Origin: Reticulitermes lucifugus
Taxonomy: Eukaryota > Arthropoda > Insecta > Blattodea > Rhinotermitidae
Length of the DNA: 35,262 nt
Direction: 5' to 3'
Assembly (NCBI GenBank): GCA_026260175.1
Contig: JAKCWW010005594.1
Coordinates: forward strand, 532 to 35,793
Numbering within the stretch: position 1 is the stretch's first letter; the number at the start of each line of letters is the position of its first letter. The notes beneath the pieces were generated by a model that ran no database searches, was not told the DNA's origin, and worked only from the letters and a program-made list of their open reading frames with translations. The position numbers were made by a program, and so were the translations under genes. Positions 12,240 through 23,378 of the stretch are shown here, one piece after another.

Positions 12240-12996
12240 ACCAGTCGAGCCCTCTACCACAGTGGCTGGTTGAGCCCACGCCGACCGAGCGAACAGAGGC
12301 CAGAGCAGCGCCCTCAACTATCGTGCCCGGCAGCAAAGTGTCTGGCTGAGCCCCACGCCGACCAAGCGAAAAGAGGCCAGAGCTGTGCCCTAACAAGTCG
12401 TGCCTGCCGCCACAGAGTCTGCTTGGGCCCACGCAGACCAAGCAACCAGAGGCCAGAGCAGCGCCCTCACCAGTCGTGACCGCCAACACAGTGTCTGGCT
12501 GAGCCCACGCCGACCGAACGAACAGAGGCCAGAGCAGCGTTCTCACCTGACGTGCCCGCCAACACAGTGGCTGGCTGAACCCATGCCTACCAAACGAACA
12601 GAGGCCAGACCAGCGCCCTCACCTGTCGTGCCCGCCACAACTGTGTCTGGCAGAGACCCACGACGACCGAGCAAACAGAGGCCAGATCAGCGCCCACACG
12701 TGTCTTGCACACCACCACAGTTACTGGCTGAGCCCACGCCGCCCGAGGGAACAGAGGCCAGAGCAGCGCACTTACCTCTCGTGCCCGACAACACAGTGGC
12801 TGGCTGAGCCCAAGCCGTCCCAGCCGACAGAACACAGAGCAGCTCCCTGACCTCTCTTGCCCGCCAAATCAGTGTTTGCTTAAGCCCACGCCGACCGAAC
12901 GAAAAGAGGCCAAATCGGCTTACTCATCTGTCGTGTCCGCCACCACCGTGGCTGGCTGGGCCCACGCCGACCAAGCGAACAGAGGCCAGAGCAGCG
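12240..12996 (+). repeat. Higher-order satellite B block, paired with 17205-17873
   Basis: Starting at CGAGCCCTCTACCACAGTGG (12246; partner at 17211, offset 4965), the same series of variants follows in both places: AGAGCTGTGCCCTAACA, CCACAGAGTCTG, GTCCCAGC(C/G)GACAGA, AATCAGTGTTTGC and GGCCAAATCGG. The partner is shorter overall because units were lost. This is one of the longest direct duplications in the array. Confidence 0.8.
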
Positions 12997-13731
12997 TGGG
13001 TGTCTGAGTCCACGCCGAACGAGCGAACAGAGGCCAGAGCAGCGTCCTCACCTGTCGTGCCCGCCACCACACTTGTTGGTTGGCCCCACGCCTACCAAGG
13101 AAACGGAGGTTAGAGCCGCGCCCACAAAGGTCGTACCCGCCACCCCAGTGGCTGTTAGAGCCCACGCCGACCGAGCGAACAGAAGCCACAGCCGCGCCGT
13201 CGCATGTAGTGCCCGCCACCACAGTGCCTGGTTGGGCCCAAGCCGACCAAGCGAACAGAGGCCAGAACAACGCACTCACCTGTTGTATCCGCCACAACAG
13301 TGGCTGTCTGAGCCCATTCGGACTGAGTGAACAGAGGCCAGAGCAACGCCCTCACCTGTCGTGCGCGCCAACATAGAAGATGGCTGAGCCCACGCCGAAA
13401 AAGAGATCAGAGGCCAGAGCAGCGCCCTCATATGTCGTGCCCGCCATCACAGTGGCTGGTTTGTCCCACGACAACCAAGCGAACAGGGGCCATAGCAGCG
13501 CCCTCACCTGTCGTGCACGCCACCACAGTGGCTGACTGAGCCAACGCAGACTGATGGAACAGTGGCCAGAGCAGCGCCCTCACCTGTCGTGCCCTCCACC
13601 ACCGTGGCTCTCTGAGCCCATGCATACCATGGGAACTCAGGCCAGAACAAGGCCCTCACCTGTCTTGCCCGCCACAACATGGGCCGACTTAGACACGCCT
13701 ACCAAGCAAACAGAGGCCAGAGCAGCGCACT

Positions 13732-14910
13732 AACCCGTCGTCCCCGCCACCACAGTGGCTGGCTGAGTCTACGCCGAACGAAAAAATAGAGGCCATAGAA
13801 GCGCCTTCATCTGTCGTGACCGCCACCACAGTGGCTGGGTGGGCCCACGCCGACAAAGCGAACTGAGGCCAGAGCGGCGCCCTCACATGTCGTGCCCGCC
13901 ACCACAGTGGCTGTATCGGCCCAAGCCGACCAAGCGAACAGAGGCCAGAGCAGCGTCCTCAACTGTCGTGACCGCCACAACAGTGGCTGGCTGGGCCCAC
14001 GACGACCAAGCGAACAGAGGCCAGAGCAGCGTCCTCAACTGTCGTGCCCACCACCACAATGACTGGATGAGCCGACGCCGAACAAGCGATGAGGCCAGAG
14101 CAGCGCCCACACCTGTCGTTCCCTCCTCCACAGTGGTTGGCTGAGCCCCTAGCTTAAAAGATGCCAGAGCAGTGCCCTAACAAGTCGTGGCACCACAGTG
14201 GTTGGCTGAGCACACGCCGACAAAACGAACAGATGCCAGATCAGCGCCATCGCCTGTCGTGACAGCCAAAACAGTGGCTGGCTGAGCACACGCCGAACAA
14301 GCGATGAGAGGCTAGAGTAGCGCCTTCACCTGTCCTGTCCGCCACAACAGTGGCTGGCTGAGCCCCACGCCGACCAAGCGAACAGAGCCCAGAACCTTGC
14401 CCTAACAAGTCGTGCCAGCCACCACAGTGGCTGGCTGAGCCTACACCGAACCAAACAACAGAGGGCAAAACAGCGCCCTCAACTGTCTTTTCCGACACCA
14501 CAGTAGCTGTCTGAGCTCACGCCGACCGAGGGAACAGACGCCAGAGCGGCACAATCACCTGTCGTGTCCGCCACCACAGTAGCTGGCTGGGCCCACGCAG
14601 ACCAACCGAACGGAGGCCAGAGAAGCGTCCTCAACTGTCCCGACTGCCAACACAGTGGCTGGCTGAGCCCACTCCGACCGAGGGAACAGAGACCAGAGCA
14701 GCGCCCTAAACTGTGGTGCCCGCCACCACAGTGGCTGGCTGAGCCCACGCCAACCGACCGAACAGAGGCCAGAGCAGCGTCCTTACCTGTCGTGACAGCC
14801 ACCAAAGTGGCTGGCTGAGCCCACGCCGACCGAGGGAACAGAGACCAGAGCAGCGCCCTCAACTGTCGTGCCCGCCACCACATTGGCTGGCTGAGCCGAC
14901 GCCCACCGAT
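13732..14910 (+). repeat. Satellite B segment that also exists as an inverted copy
   Basis: Positions 13894-14910 are matched by the reverse complement at 19480-20496. The coordinate sum is 34390 at both ends and in the middle, so there is no net length change over 1017 bp. A diagnostic mark is CCCCTAGCTTAAAAG at 14146-14160, matched by CTTTTAAGCTAGGGG at 20230-20244. Positions 13732-13893 correspond to the direct-orientation sequence that follows the inverted block at 20498. Confidence 0.85.
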
Positions 14911-17900
14911 CGAACAGAGGCCAGAGCAGCGCCCTTACCTGTCGTGTCCGCCTTCACAGTTGCTGGCTGAGCCCACGCCGACCCAGCGGACAGAACACAG
15001 ATCACCGCCCTCAACTGTCGAGCCCTCTACCACAGTGGCTGGTTGAGCCAAAGCCGACCGATCGAACAGTGGCCAGAGCAGCGCCTTCAACTGTCGTGTC
15101 CGCCACCACAGTGGCTGGCTGAGCCCACACCGAACATGCGATAAGAGGCCAGAGCAGCGCCCTCACTTGTCGTGCCCGCCATAACAGTGGCTGGCACAGA
15201 CCCACGACGATCTATAGAACAGAAACCAGATCAGCGCCCTCACGTGTCGTGCCCGCCACCACAGTGGCTGGCTAAGGCCATGCCGACCGAGCGAACAGAG
15301 GCCAGATCAGCGCCCTCACCTGTCGTGCCCGCCACCGCCGTGTCTTGTTGGGCCCACGCCGACCAAGCAATCAGAGGCCAGAGCAGCGCCCTATCCAGTC
15401 GTGACCGCCTTCACAGTGGCTGGCTGAGCCCACGCCGACCGAACGAACAGAAGCCAGACCGGCGCCCTCACCTGTCGTGTCCGCCACCACAGCTCCAGGC
15501 TGGGCCCACGCCGTTCAAGCAAACAGAGGCCAGAGCAGCGCCCTCACCATTCGTGTCCGACAACGCAGTGACTGGCTGAGCCCACGCCGACAGAACGAAC
15601 AGAAGCCAGACCGGCGCCCTCACCTATCGTCTCCGCAACCACAGTGGCAGGCTGGGCCCTCGCCGACCAAGCGAACAGGGGCCAGAGCAGCGTCCTCAAC
15701 TGACGTGACCGCCACCACAGTCGCTGGTTCAGCCCACGCCGACCGAAGGAACAGAGACCAGATCAGCGCCCTCACTCTTCGTGCCCGCCAACTCAGTGGC
15801 TGGCTGAGTCCATGCCTACCAAGCGAACAGAGGCCAGACCAGCGCCCTCACATCTCCTTTCCCCGCCACATAAGTGTCTGCCTGAGCCCACGCCGAACGA
15901 GAGAACAGCGGCCAGGACGGCGTCCTCACATGTCGTATCCGCCACTACAGTGTCTGGCTGGGCCCACGACGACCAAGCGAACAGAGGCCAGAGCAGCGTC
16001 CTCGACTGTCGTGCACGCCACCACAATGGCTGGCTGCGACCATGCCGAACAAGCGATGAGGCCAGAGCAGCGCCCACACATCTCGTTCCATCCTCCACAG
16101 TGGTTGGCTGAGCCCACGACGACCATTCGAAGAGATGCCAGAGCAGTGCCCTAACGAGTCGTGCAAACCACCACAGTGGTTGGCTGAGCCCCACCCCGAC
16201 CAAGCGAACAGAGGCCAGAATCTTGCCCTGACAAGTCGTGCCAGTCACCACAGTGGCTGGCTGAACTACAACGACCGAAACAACAGAGGGCAGAACAGCG
16301 CCCTCAACTGCCATTTCCGCCACCACAGTCGCTGTCTGAGCCGACGCCGACCGAGGGAACAGAGACCAGAGCAGCGCAATCACCTGTCGTGCCCGCCACC
16401 ACAGTGACTGCTTGGGCCCACGCCGACCGAGTGAACAGAGGCCATAACAGCGCCCTCACCTGTCGTGTCCGCCACCTCAGTGTTTGGCTGAGCCCACGCT
16501 GAACAAGCGATCAGAGGCAAGAGAAGCGACCTCACCTCTCGAGCCCGCAATCACATTGGCTGGCTTAGCTCACGCAGACCGAGGGAACAGAGGCCAGAGC
16601 AACGACCTCTACTGACGTGCCCGCCACCTCAGTGGCTGGTTTAGCCGACGCCGACCGAGGGAAAAGAGATCAGAGCAGCACCCTCACCTATCGTGCCAGC
16701 CACCACAGTGGCTGACTGAGCCAACGCAGACTGATGGAACAGTGGCCTGAGCAGCGCCCTCACCTGTCGTGCCTTCCGCCACAGTTGCTCTCTGATCCCA
16801 TGCATACCATGGGAACCCAGGCCAGAACAAAGCCCTCACCTGTCTTGCCCGCCACAACATGGGCTGGCTTAGACACGCCCACCAAGCATACAGAGACCAG
16901 AGCAGCGCCCCCACATGTCGTGCCCGCTGGCTGAGCCCTCGCCAAACAAGCGATCAGAGGCCAGAGCAGCACACTCACTTGAATCTTTCGCCACTAGAGT
17001 GGCTGGCTGAGCCCACGCCGACCCAGCGGACAGAACACAGAGCACCGCCCTCACCAGTCGAGCCCTCCACCACAGTGGCTGGTTGAGCCAACGCCGACCG
17101 AGCGAACAGAGGCCAGAGCAGCGCCCCCACCTGTCGTGCCCGCCACCACAGTGGCTGGCTGAGCCCTCGCCGAACAAGCGGACAGAACACAGATCACCGC
17201 CCACACCAGTCGAGCCCTCTATCACAGTGGCTGGTTGAGCCCACGCCGACCGAGCAAACAGAGGCCAGGGCAGCGCCCTCAACTGTCGTGCCCGGCACCA
17301 AAGTGGCTGGCTGAGCCCCACGCCGACCAAGCGAAAAGAAGCCAGAGCTGTGCCCTAACAATTCGTGCCCGCCACCACAGAGTCTGGTTGGGCCCAAGCC
17401 GACCAAGCAAACAGAGGCCAGAGCAACACCCTCACCAATCGTGACCGCCAACACAGTGTCTGGCTAAGCCCACGCCGACCGAACGAACAGAGGCCAGAGC
17501 TGCGTCCTCACCTGTCGTGCCCGCCACAACTGTGGCTGGCAGAGACCCACGACGACCGAGCAAACAGAGGCAAGATCAGCGCCCACCACCACAGTGGCTG
17601 GCTGAGCCCATGCCGACCGAGGGAACAGAGGCCAGAGCAGCGCACTTACCTCTCGTGTCCGCCAACACAGTGGCTGGCTGAGCCCACGCCGTCCCAGCGG
17701 ACAGACCACAGAGCAGCGCCCTGACCTCTCTTGCCCGCCTAATCAGTGTTTGCCTAAGCCCACGCCGACCGAACGAACAGAGGCCAAATCGGCGCCCTCT
17801 TCTGTCGTGTCCGCCACCACAGTGGCTGGCTGGGCCCACGCCGACCAAGCGAACAGAGGCCAGAGCAGCGTCCTCAACTGTCCTGACCGCCACTACATTG

Positions 17901-18066
17901 GCTGGCTTAGCCCACGCCGACCAAGCGAACAGAGGCCAGAGCAGCGCACTCACATGTGGTATCCGCCACAACAGTGGCTGTCTGAGCCCACTCGGACCGA
18001 GTGAACAGGCCAGAGTTACGCCCTCACCTGTCGTGCCCGCCAACACCGAAGGTGGCAGAGCCCACG

Positions 18067-18245
18067 TTCTGTTGAACATGTCGACTTTGGTCCGCCAGCT
18101 TGCGCGATATACGATGGCCGAGAAAGACGTTAGTGAATATGAACATAGCTTCACCGCTTCATCTTCTTTCGTGGCGCCCAAGGAGACCGCCTCTCTCTTC
18201 GTCCGATATGACGTGTTATTCGATGAATTCACTGGCAAAATTTAA
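18067..18245 (+). pseudogene. Unrecognised coding fragment in insert copy 1 (C-terminal part, frame intact)
   Basis: The frame reads LLNMSTLVRQLARYTMAEK, then VSEY, APKETASLF and YDVLFDEFTGKI, and stops at TAA 18243-18245. Its upstream part is replaced by satellite, so only the last 59 or so codons of the region seen in copy 2 remain. I do not recognise the family; it is hydrophilic, with no membrane segment. Most differences from copy 2 before the copy-2 frameshift are single-base changes. It may be an exon of a host gene or of an unclassified element, carried into the array and duplicated. There is no evidence that it is expressed. Confidence 0.5.
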
Positions 18246-18985
18246 TTATCCTTCTTTTAATGTGTGTATATATACATGACGTAGAAAATTGACTGCAATA
18301 TGTGTGTGTGTATGTGTAACCAGGATTCAAAAACATTTCAATATATATTCTGATGTACGCTTATTAATAAGTCATGTGTGTTTTGCATACACTTCATATA
18401 GTATCACTTAACCTTAATTCATGTAACCAGAACATATAATAATTAAAACAAAATAAGAACATTTGACTACTGAGTGTGTATTTACTGAACACCAATTCCT
18501 GTAACACAATATTAATGTGTATGCAATATGCGAAACATTACCCACCACCTGATCTCAAGGTGAACGAGCCTGTTCTTACGAGAAGTGTGTGTGTTGATTT
18601 TTAAACACGTACGGATTCCTCACTTCTTACACCTGTGTTCTCCTTTGGACGTCACGTCCTGTTCGTCTCAGGGTTCCTGGGGCAAGTTTAATTTCTGCCC
18701 TCCTACTGAAACAACCGTCTCACACTGTGGGACACTTTACTCACTACCGACTCGTGGCATCTTTTGGTTCTCAACCCCACAACCCAACCTACACACCTAC
18801 GAGTAAGACACACACTTCCTCAGGTTTAGGGCTTCATGACGACAGGCGTCGGCTTCATATTCAAAACAAGCCCACACATAACCCTAGGTTAAGGCCTCGG
18901 GCAATGCCCCAAAACTCTCAAAATCAATTAACTTAAGGCGTACCAACGCTAGGCGTCGATGGGATATACCTGCCCCTTAAATACT
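18246..18985. other. AT-rich 3' part of insert copy 1, no gene seen
   Basis: About 740 bp downstream of the coding fragment. The first 350 bp are AT-rich with TGTGTG runs and ATATAT stretches, like a 3' untranslated or intergenic region. The rest contains GTTTAGGGCTTCATGACGAC and GCTAGGCGTCGATGGG, both also present in copy 2. No second coding frame is supported. Confidence 0.6.
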
Positions 18986-19479
18986 CACGCCGACCTAGCT
19001 AACAGAAGCCAGAGCAGCGCCCTCACCTGTCGTGCCCGCCAACATAGTGGCTGGTTGAGCACACGCCGACCGAGCGAACAGTGGCCAGAGCTTCGCGCCC
19101 ACCTGTCGTGACAGCCACCACGATGGCTGGCTGAAACAACGGCGACTAAGGAAACAGAGGCCACAGAAACGACCTCACATGTCGTGGCCGCCACCACAGT
19201 GGCTGTCTGAGCCCACGCCGAACACGCGAACAGAGGCCAGAGCAACGCACTCACCTGTCTTTCCCGCCACATCAATGGCTGGATGAGCTACGCCTACCGA
19301 GAGAACAGAGGCCAGAGAAGCGCCCTCACCAGTCGTGCCCGCCATCACTGTAGCTGTCTGAGCCCACACCGAACAAGCGATCAGAGGACATACAAGCGCC
19401 CTCACCTGTCGTGCCCGCCACCACAGTTGCTGGCTGAGCCCACGCCGACCAAGCGAACAAAGGCCACATCCGAGCCATC
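18986..19479 (+). repeat. Satellite B between insert copy 1 and the inverted block
   Basis: About 6.5 B-type units on the + strand, starting CACGCCGACCTAGCTAACAG and ending in AAAGGCCACATCCGAGCCAT, where the strand changes at 19480. Nothing else is seen. Confidence 0.9.
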
Positions 19480-20496
19480 ATCGGCGGGCGTCGGCTCAGG
19501 CAGCCACTGTGGTGTCGGGCACGACAGTTGAATTCGGTGCTCTGGTCTCTGTTCAATCGGTTGGCGTGGGCTCAGCCATCCACTGTGGTGGCGGTCACGA
19601 CAGGTAAGGGCGCTGCTCTGGCCTCTGTTCGGTCAGTCGGCGTGGGCTCAACCAGCCACTGTGGTGGCGGGCACGCCAGTTGAGGGCGCTGCTTTGATTT
19701 CTGTTCCCTCGGTCGGCGAGGGCTCAGCCAGTCACTGTGTTGGCGGTCACGAAAGTTGAGGACGCTTCCCTGGACTCTGTTCGCTTGGTCGGCGTGGGCC
19801 CAGCCAGCCACTGTGGTGGCGGACACGACAGTTGATTGCGCCGCTCTGGCCTCTGTTCCCTCGGTCGGCGTGGGCTCAGACAGCTACTGTGGTGGCGGGA
19901 AAGACAGTTGAGGGCGCTGTCCAGCTCTCTGTTGTTTCGTTCGGTGTAGGCACAGCCAGCCACTGTGGTGGCTGGTACCACTTGTTAGGACAAGGTTCTG
20001 GCCTCTGTTCGCTTGGTCGACGTGGGGCTCAGCCAGCCACAGTTGTGGCGGACAGGACAGGTGAAGGCGCTACTCTGGCCTCTCATCGCTTGTTCGGCGT
20101 GTGCTCAGCCAGCCACTGTGTTGGCTGTCACGACAGGCGATGGTGCTGATCTGGCCTCTGTTCGTTTTGTCGGCGTGTGCTCAGCCAACCACTGTGGTGC
20201 CACGACTTGTTAGGGCACTGCTCTGGCATCTTTTAAGCTAGGGGCTCAGCCAACCACTGTGGAGGAGGGAACGACAGGTGTGGGCGCTGCTCTGGCCTCA
20301 TCGCTTGTTCGGCGTCGGCTCATCCAGTCATTGTGGTGGTGGGCACGACAGTTGAGGACGCTGCTCTGGCCTCTGTTCGCTTGGTCGTCGTGGGCCCAGC
20401 CAGCCACTGTGGTGGCGGTCACGACAGTTGAGGAAGCTGCTCTGGCCTCTGTTCGCTTGATCGGCTTGGGCCGATACAGCCACTGTGGTGGCGGGC
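19480..20496 (-). repeat. Satellite B, inverted block (reverse copy of 13894-14910)
   Basis: Here the units read GGCGTGGGCTCAGCCAGCCA and CTGTGGTGGCGGGCACGACA, the reverse complement of B. The left switch is at GAGCCATCA/TCGGCGGGCG and the right switch at GTGGCGGGC/AAACCTGTCG. By eye it is clearly more similar to the reverse complement of 13894-14910 than two random B segments are, including the rare CTTTTAAGCTAGGGG unit. It is followed by a + strand copy of the same region. Confidence 0.9.
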
Positions 20497-22138
20497 AAAC
20501 CTGTCGTCCCCGCCTCCACAGTGGCTGGCTGAGTCTACGCCAAACGAAAGAACAGAGGCCATAGAAGCGCCTTCACCTGTCGTGCCCGCCACCACAGTGG
20601 CTGGGTGGGCCCACGCCGACAAAGCGAACAGAGGACAGAGCGGCGCCCTCACCTGTCGTGCCCGCCACCACAGTGGCTCTCTCGGCCCACGCCGACCAAG
20701 CGAACAGAGGCCAGATCAGCATCCTCAACTGTCGTGACCGCCACCACAGTGGCTGGCTGGGCCCACGACGATCAGGCGGACAGAGGCCAGAGCAACGTCC
20801 TCAACTGTCGTGCCCGCCACCACAATGGCTGGCTGATCCAACGCCGAACAATCGATGAGGCCAGAGCAGCGAACACACCTGTCGTTCCCTCCACCATAGT
20901 GGTTGCCTGAGCTCACGACGACCAACCGAAAATAGGCCAGTGCAGTGCCCTAACCAGTCGTGCAAACCACCACAGTGGTTGGCTGAGCACACGCCGACCA
21001 ACCGAACAGAGACCAGAGCAGCGCCCTCACCTGTCGTGACAGCTACCACAGTGGCTGGCTGAGCCAACGGCGACCAAGCGAACAAAGGCCACATCAGAGC
21101 CTTCACCTGACGTGCCCGCCACAACAGTGGCTGGCTGTGCCCACGCTGACCAAGCGAACAGAGGCCAGAGCAGCGCCCTCAACTGTCGTGCCCGGCACCA
21201 CATTGGCTGGCTGAGCCCCACGCCGACTAAGCGAACAGAGGCCAGGGCTGTGCCCTAACAAGTCGTGCCTGCCTTCACTGTGGCTGGTTGAGCCCACGCC
21301 AAACAAGCGATCAGAGGCCAGAGCGGCACCCTCACCTGTCGTGCACGCCACCACAGTGGCTGGCTGAGCCCACGCCGACCAACCGAACAATGGCCAGAGC
21401 AGCGCCCTCAACTGTCGCGACCGCCACCACTGTGGCTGGCTGAGCCCACGCCTAACAAGCGATCAGAGGCCAGAGAAGCGCCCTCACCTTTCGTGCCCGC
21501 CATCACAGTGGCTGGTAGGGCCCACGCTGACAAATCGAACAGAGGCCAGAGCAGCGCCCTCACCAGTCGTGACCGCCAACACAGTGGCTGGCTGACCTCA
21601 CGCCGACCGAGGGAACAGAGGCCAGAGCAGCGCCCTCATCTGACGTGCCCGCCACCACAGTGGCTGGCTGAGCCCACGCCGACCAAGCGAACACAGGCCA
21701 GAGAAGCGCCCTCAACTGTCGTGTCCATCAACACAGTGGCTCGCTGTCCCCACGTCGAACGAGCGAACAGAGGCCAGAGCAACGCCCTCACCTTTCGTGC
21801 TCGCCTCCAATGTCGGTGGCTGAGCCCACGCCGACCAATCGCACAGAGGCCAGAGTAGCGCCCTCACCTGTCGTGTCCGCTGCCTCAGTGACTGGTTGAG
21901 GCCACGCCGACCGAGCGAACAGAAGCCACAACAGCGTCCTCGCCTTCGTGCCCGCACTACAGTGGTTTGCTGATGCCACGCCGACCAAGCGAACAGAAGC
22001 CACAACAGCGCCCTCGCCTGTCGTGCCAACCACCACAGTGGCTGTTTGATCCAACGCCGACCAATCGAACAGAGGCGAGATCAGCCCCCTCACCTGTCGT
22101 GCCCGCCACCACAGTGTTTTGCTGAGCCCAAGCCGAAC
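20497..22138 (+). repeat. Satellite B between the inverted block and insert copy 2
   Basis: About 21 units on the + strand. The first 550 bp follow 13732-14270 in order (offset 6766, drifting to 6777). A later piece, 21444-21600, with AACAAGCGATCAGAGG and GCTGACAAATCGAACAG, recurs near 25118-25250 and partly near 6380-6470. The block ends at GAGCCCAAGCCGAAC where the insert begins. Confidence 0.9.
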
Positions 22139-22339
22139 CAGATCACACCAAGTACGTGAGTGTAGGACTTTAACCCGACCGCAATTACCAGGCCTGCGTA
22201 GAGTTCGGCGCCGCCAGGCTGGCGCCAGTAGTTCTGACTCCGTCTTTTCTGCACACCCTGTCGGTCCATTTCCCTAGACTCTGCGAGTATCTCTGCAAAT
22301 AGGACCCTACAATTGCAAAGTTTGTCTTTCCGTCTGCAG

Positions 22340-22602
22340 ACCGTGACAGGAGAAGTCGAACCGGCGTCCAAGTTCACCATGGACCGCAGTTACATAACTT
22401 TCAAGTTCGGCGAACTGAAGTACGTGCTGTTGAACATGTCGACTTTGGTCCGCCAGCTTGCGCGATATACGATGGCCGAAAAGGGCGTTAGTGAATATAT
22501 ACACAGCTCCACCGCTTCATTTCTTTCGTGGTACCCAAGGAGACCGCCTCTCTGTTCGTCCAATATGACGTGTTATTCGATGAAATCACGGGTAAATTTT
22601 AA
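22340..22602 (+). pseudogene. Unrecognised small coding segment in insert copy 2, one-base frameshift
   Basis: A strong-context ATG (CACCATGG) at 22379 opens a frame beginning MDRSYITFKFGELKYVLLNM and continuing through LARYTMAEK and VSEY. Around 22521 one base is missing relative to copy 1 (CATTTCTTTCG against CATCTTCTTTCG), which breaks the frame. The position matching the copy 1 stop is TAA 22600-22602; the ATG-to-stop distance is 224 bp, one short of a multiple of three. Upstream, TTTGTCTTTCCGTCTGCAG ending at 22339 resembles a 3' splice site, and the frame is open from there (TVTGEVEPASKFT before the Met), so this could be an internal exon. I do not recognise the family. Confidence 0.5.
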
Positions 22603-23378
22603 TTATCCTTCTTTTAATGTGTGTGTGTGAGTATACGTGACGTAGAAAATGGACTGCAATATGTGTGTGTGTATGTGTAACCAGGATTCAAAAACATTTC
22701 AATATATATTCTGATGTACGCTTATTAATAAGTCATGTGTGTATTGCATACACTTTATACAGTATCATTTAACCTGAATTCATGTAACCGGAACGTATAT
22801 TAATTAAAGCAAAGTGTGTATTTACTGAACACCAATTCCTGTAACACAATACTAAATGTGTATGCAATATGCAACACATTACCCACCACCTGATCCCAAG
22901 GTGAACGAGCCTCTTCTTACGCGAATGGTGTGTGTTGATTTTTAAACACTTACGGTTTCCTCCCTTCTTACACCTGTGTTTTCTTTTAGACGTCACGTAT
23001 GTCACGTACTGTTCATCTCAGGGTTCCTAGGGCAAGTTTAATTTCTGCCCTGCTACTGAAACAACCGTCTCACATAGTGGGACATGTTACTTACCACCGA
23101 CGCCTGGCATCTTCTGCTTCTCAACCCCTCACCCCAACGTATACACATAAGCCACACACTTCCTCAGGTTTAGGGCTTCATGACGACAGGCGTCGGAACC
23201 ACACACAATTCCTTACGTTTAGGGATTCGTGAAGCTTAGCGTCGGCGTCATATTCAAAACAAATCCACTAATATCCCTAGCTTAAGGCCTCGGGTAATGC
23301 CCCAACATTCTCAAAATCAATTAACATAAGGCGAACCGACGCTAGGCGTCGATGGGATATATCTGCCCCTTAACTACT
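22603..23378. other. AT-rich 3' part of insert copy 2, no gene seen
   Basis: It matches the 3' part of copy 1. It has TGTGTGTGTGTATG runs, AT-rich DNA and then the CGTCACGT, GGCGTCGG and GATGGGATAT landmarks. No coding frame or RNA gene is supported. Confidence 0.6.
23152..23246 (+). repeat. Two-unit tandem repeat (46-48 bp) unique to insert copy 2
   Basis: CACACACTTCCTCAGGTTTA with GGGCTTCATGACGACAGGCG is followed by a second, diverged version CACACAATTCCTTACGTTTA with GGGATTCGTGAAGCTTAGCG. Copy 1 has only one unit at the same place (around 18809-18851), so either copy 2 gained one or copy 1 lost one. Confidence 0.75.

Larger units (their letters stand above)
4538..18063 (+). repeat. Satellite B, main 76-bp tandem array
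   Basis: About 178 unit lengths of a second 76-bp repeat. The unit starts GACCGAGCGAACAGAGGCCA, continues GAGCAGCGCCCTCACCTGTC and ends GTGCCCGCCACCACAGTGGC plus TGGCTGAGCCCACGCC. Recurrent subtypes include GAACAAGCGATCAGAGG, CCCAGCGGACAGAACACAG, GAACCAACGGCGACCAAGG and ACCATGGGAACT. They are scattered in irregular higher-order blocks rather than a fixed cycle. No gene, RNA or transposon is visible in these 13.5 kb. Open frames up to about 225 codons (15477-16154) are by-products of the stop-poor unit. Confidence 0.94.
18067..18985 (+). repeat. Non-satellite insert, copy 1 (5'-truncated)
   Basis: A 0.9-kb stretch unlike the satellites: first a short coding-like segment, then AT-rich DNA with a TGTGTGTGTGT run near 18300, then a moderately GC part ending GATGGGATATACCTGCCCCT. 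It matches 22430-23378 in the same orientation. The 5' junction lies inside the coding-like segment; satellite GAGCCCACG meets insert ACGT(T/G)CTGTTGAAC, so ACG could be microhomology. The 3' junction (ACTCACGCCGACC) is the same as in copy 2. No terminal inverted repeats, target duplications or transposase are visible. Confidence 0.85.
22139..23378 (+). repeat. Non-satellite insert, copy 2 (longer copy)
   Basis: This copy has about 290 bp at its left end that copy 1 lacks: unassigned sequence followed by a possible exon start. From 22430 it follows copy 1 (offset 4358, drifting to 4393). The shift comes partly from an extra 46-48 bp tandem unit at 23200-23246. It ends in ACTACTCACGCCGACC, the same 3' junction as copy 1. 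It most likely represents the parental form or a less damaged sister. Confidence 0.85.

Noticed and set aside
4538-18063. 76-bp unit as a tRNA-derived repeat
   Set aside because: The length fits a tRNA, and GGCTCAG on the reverse strand faintly recalls an A box, but no convincing B box (GGTTCGANTCC) at the right spacing, no acceptor-stem pairing and no CCA are seen.
18067-23378. The duplicated insert as a DNA transposon
   Set aside because: No terminal inverted repeats, target-site duplications or transposase motifs are visible. The left ends differ between copies and the right end is shared with the satellite, which fits block duplication better.
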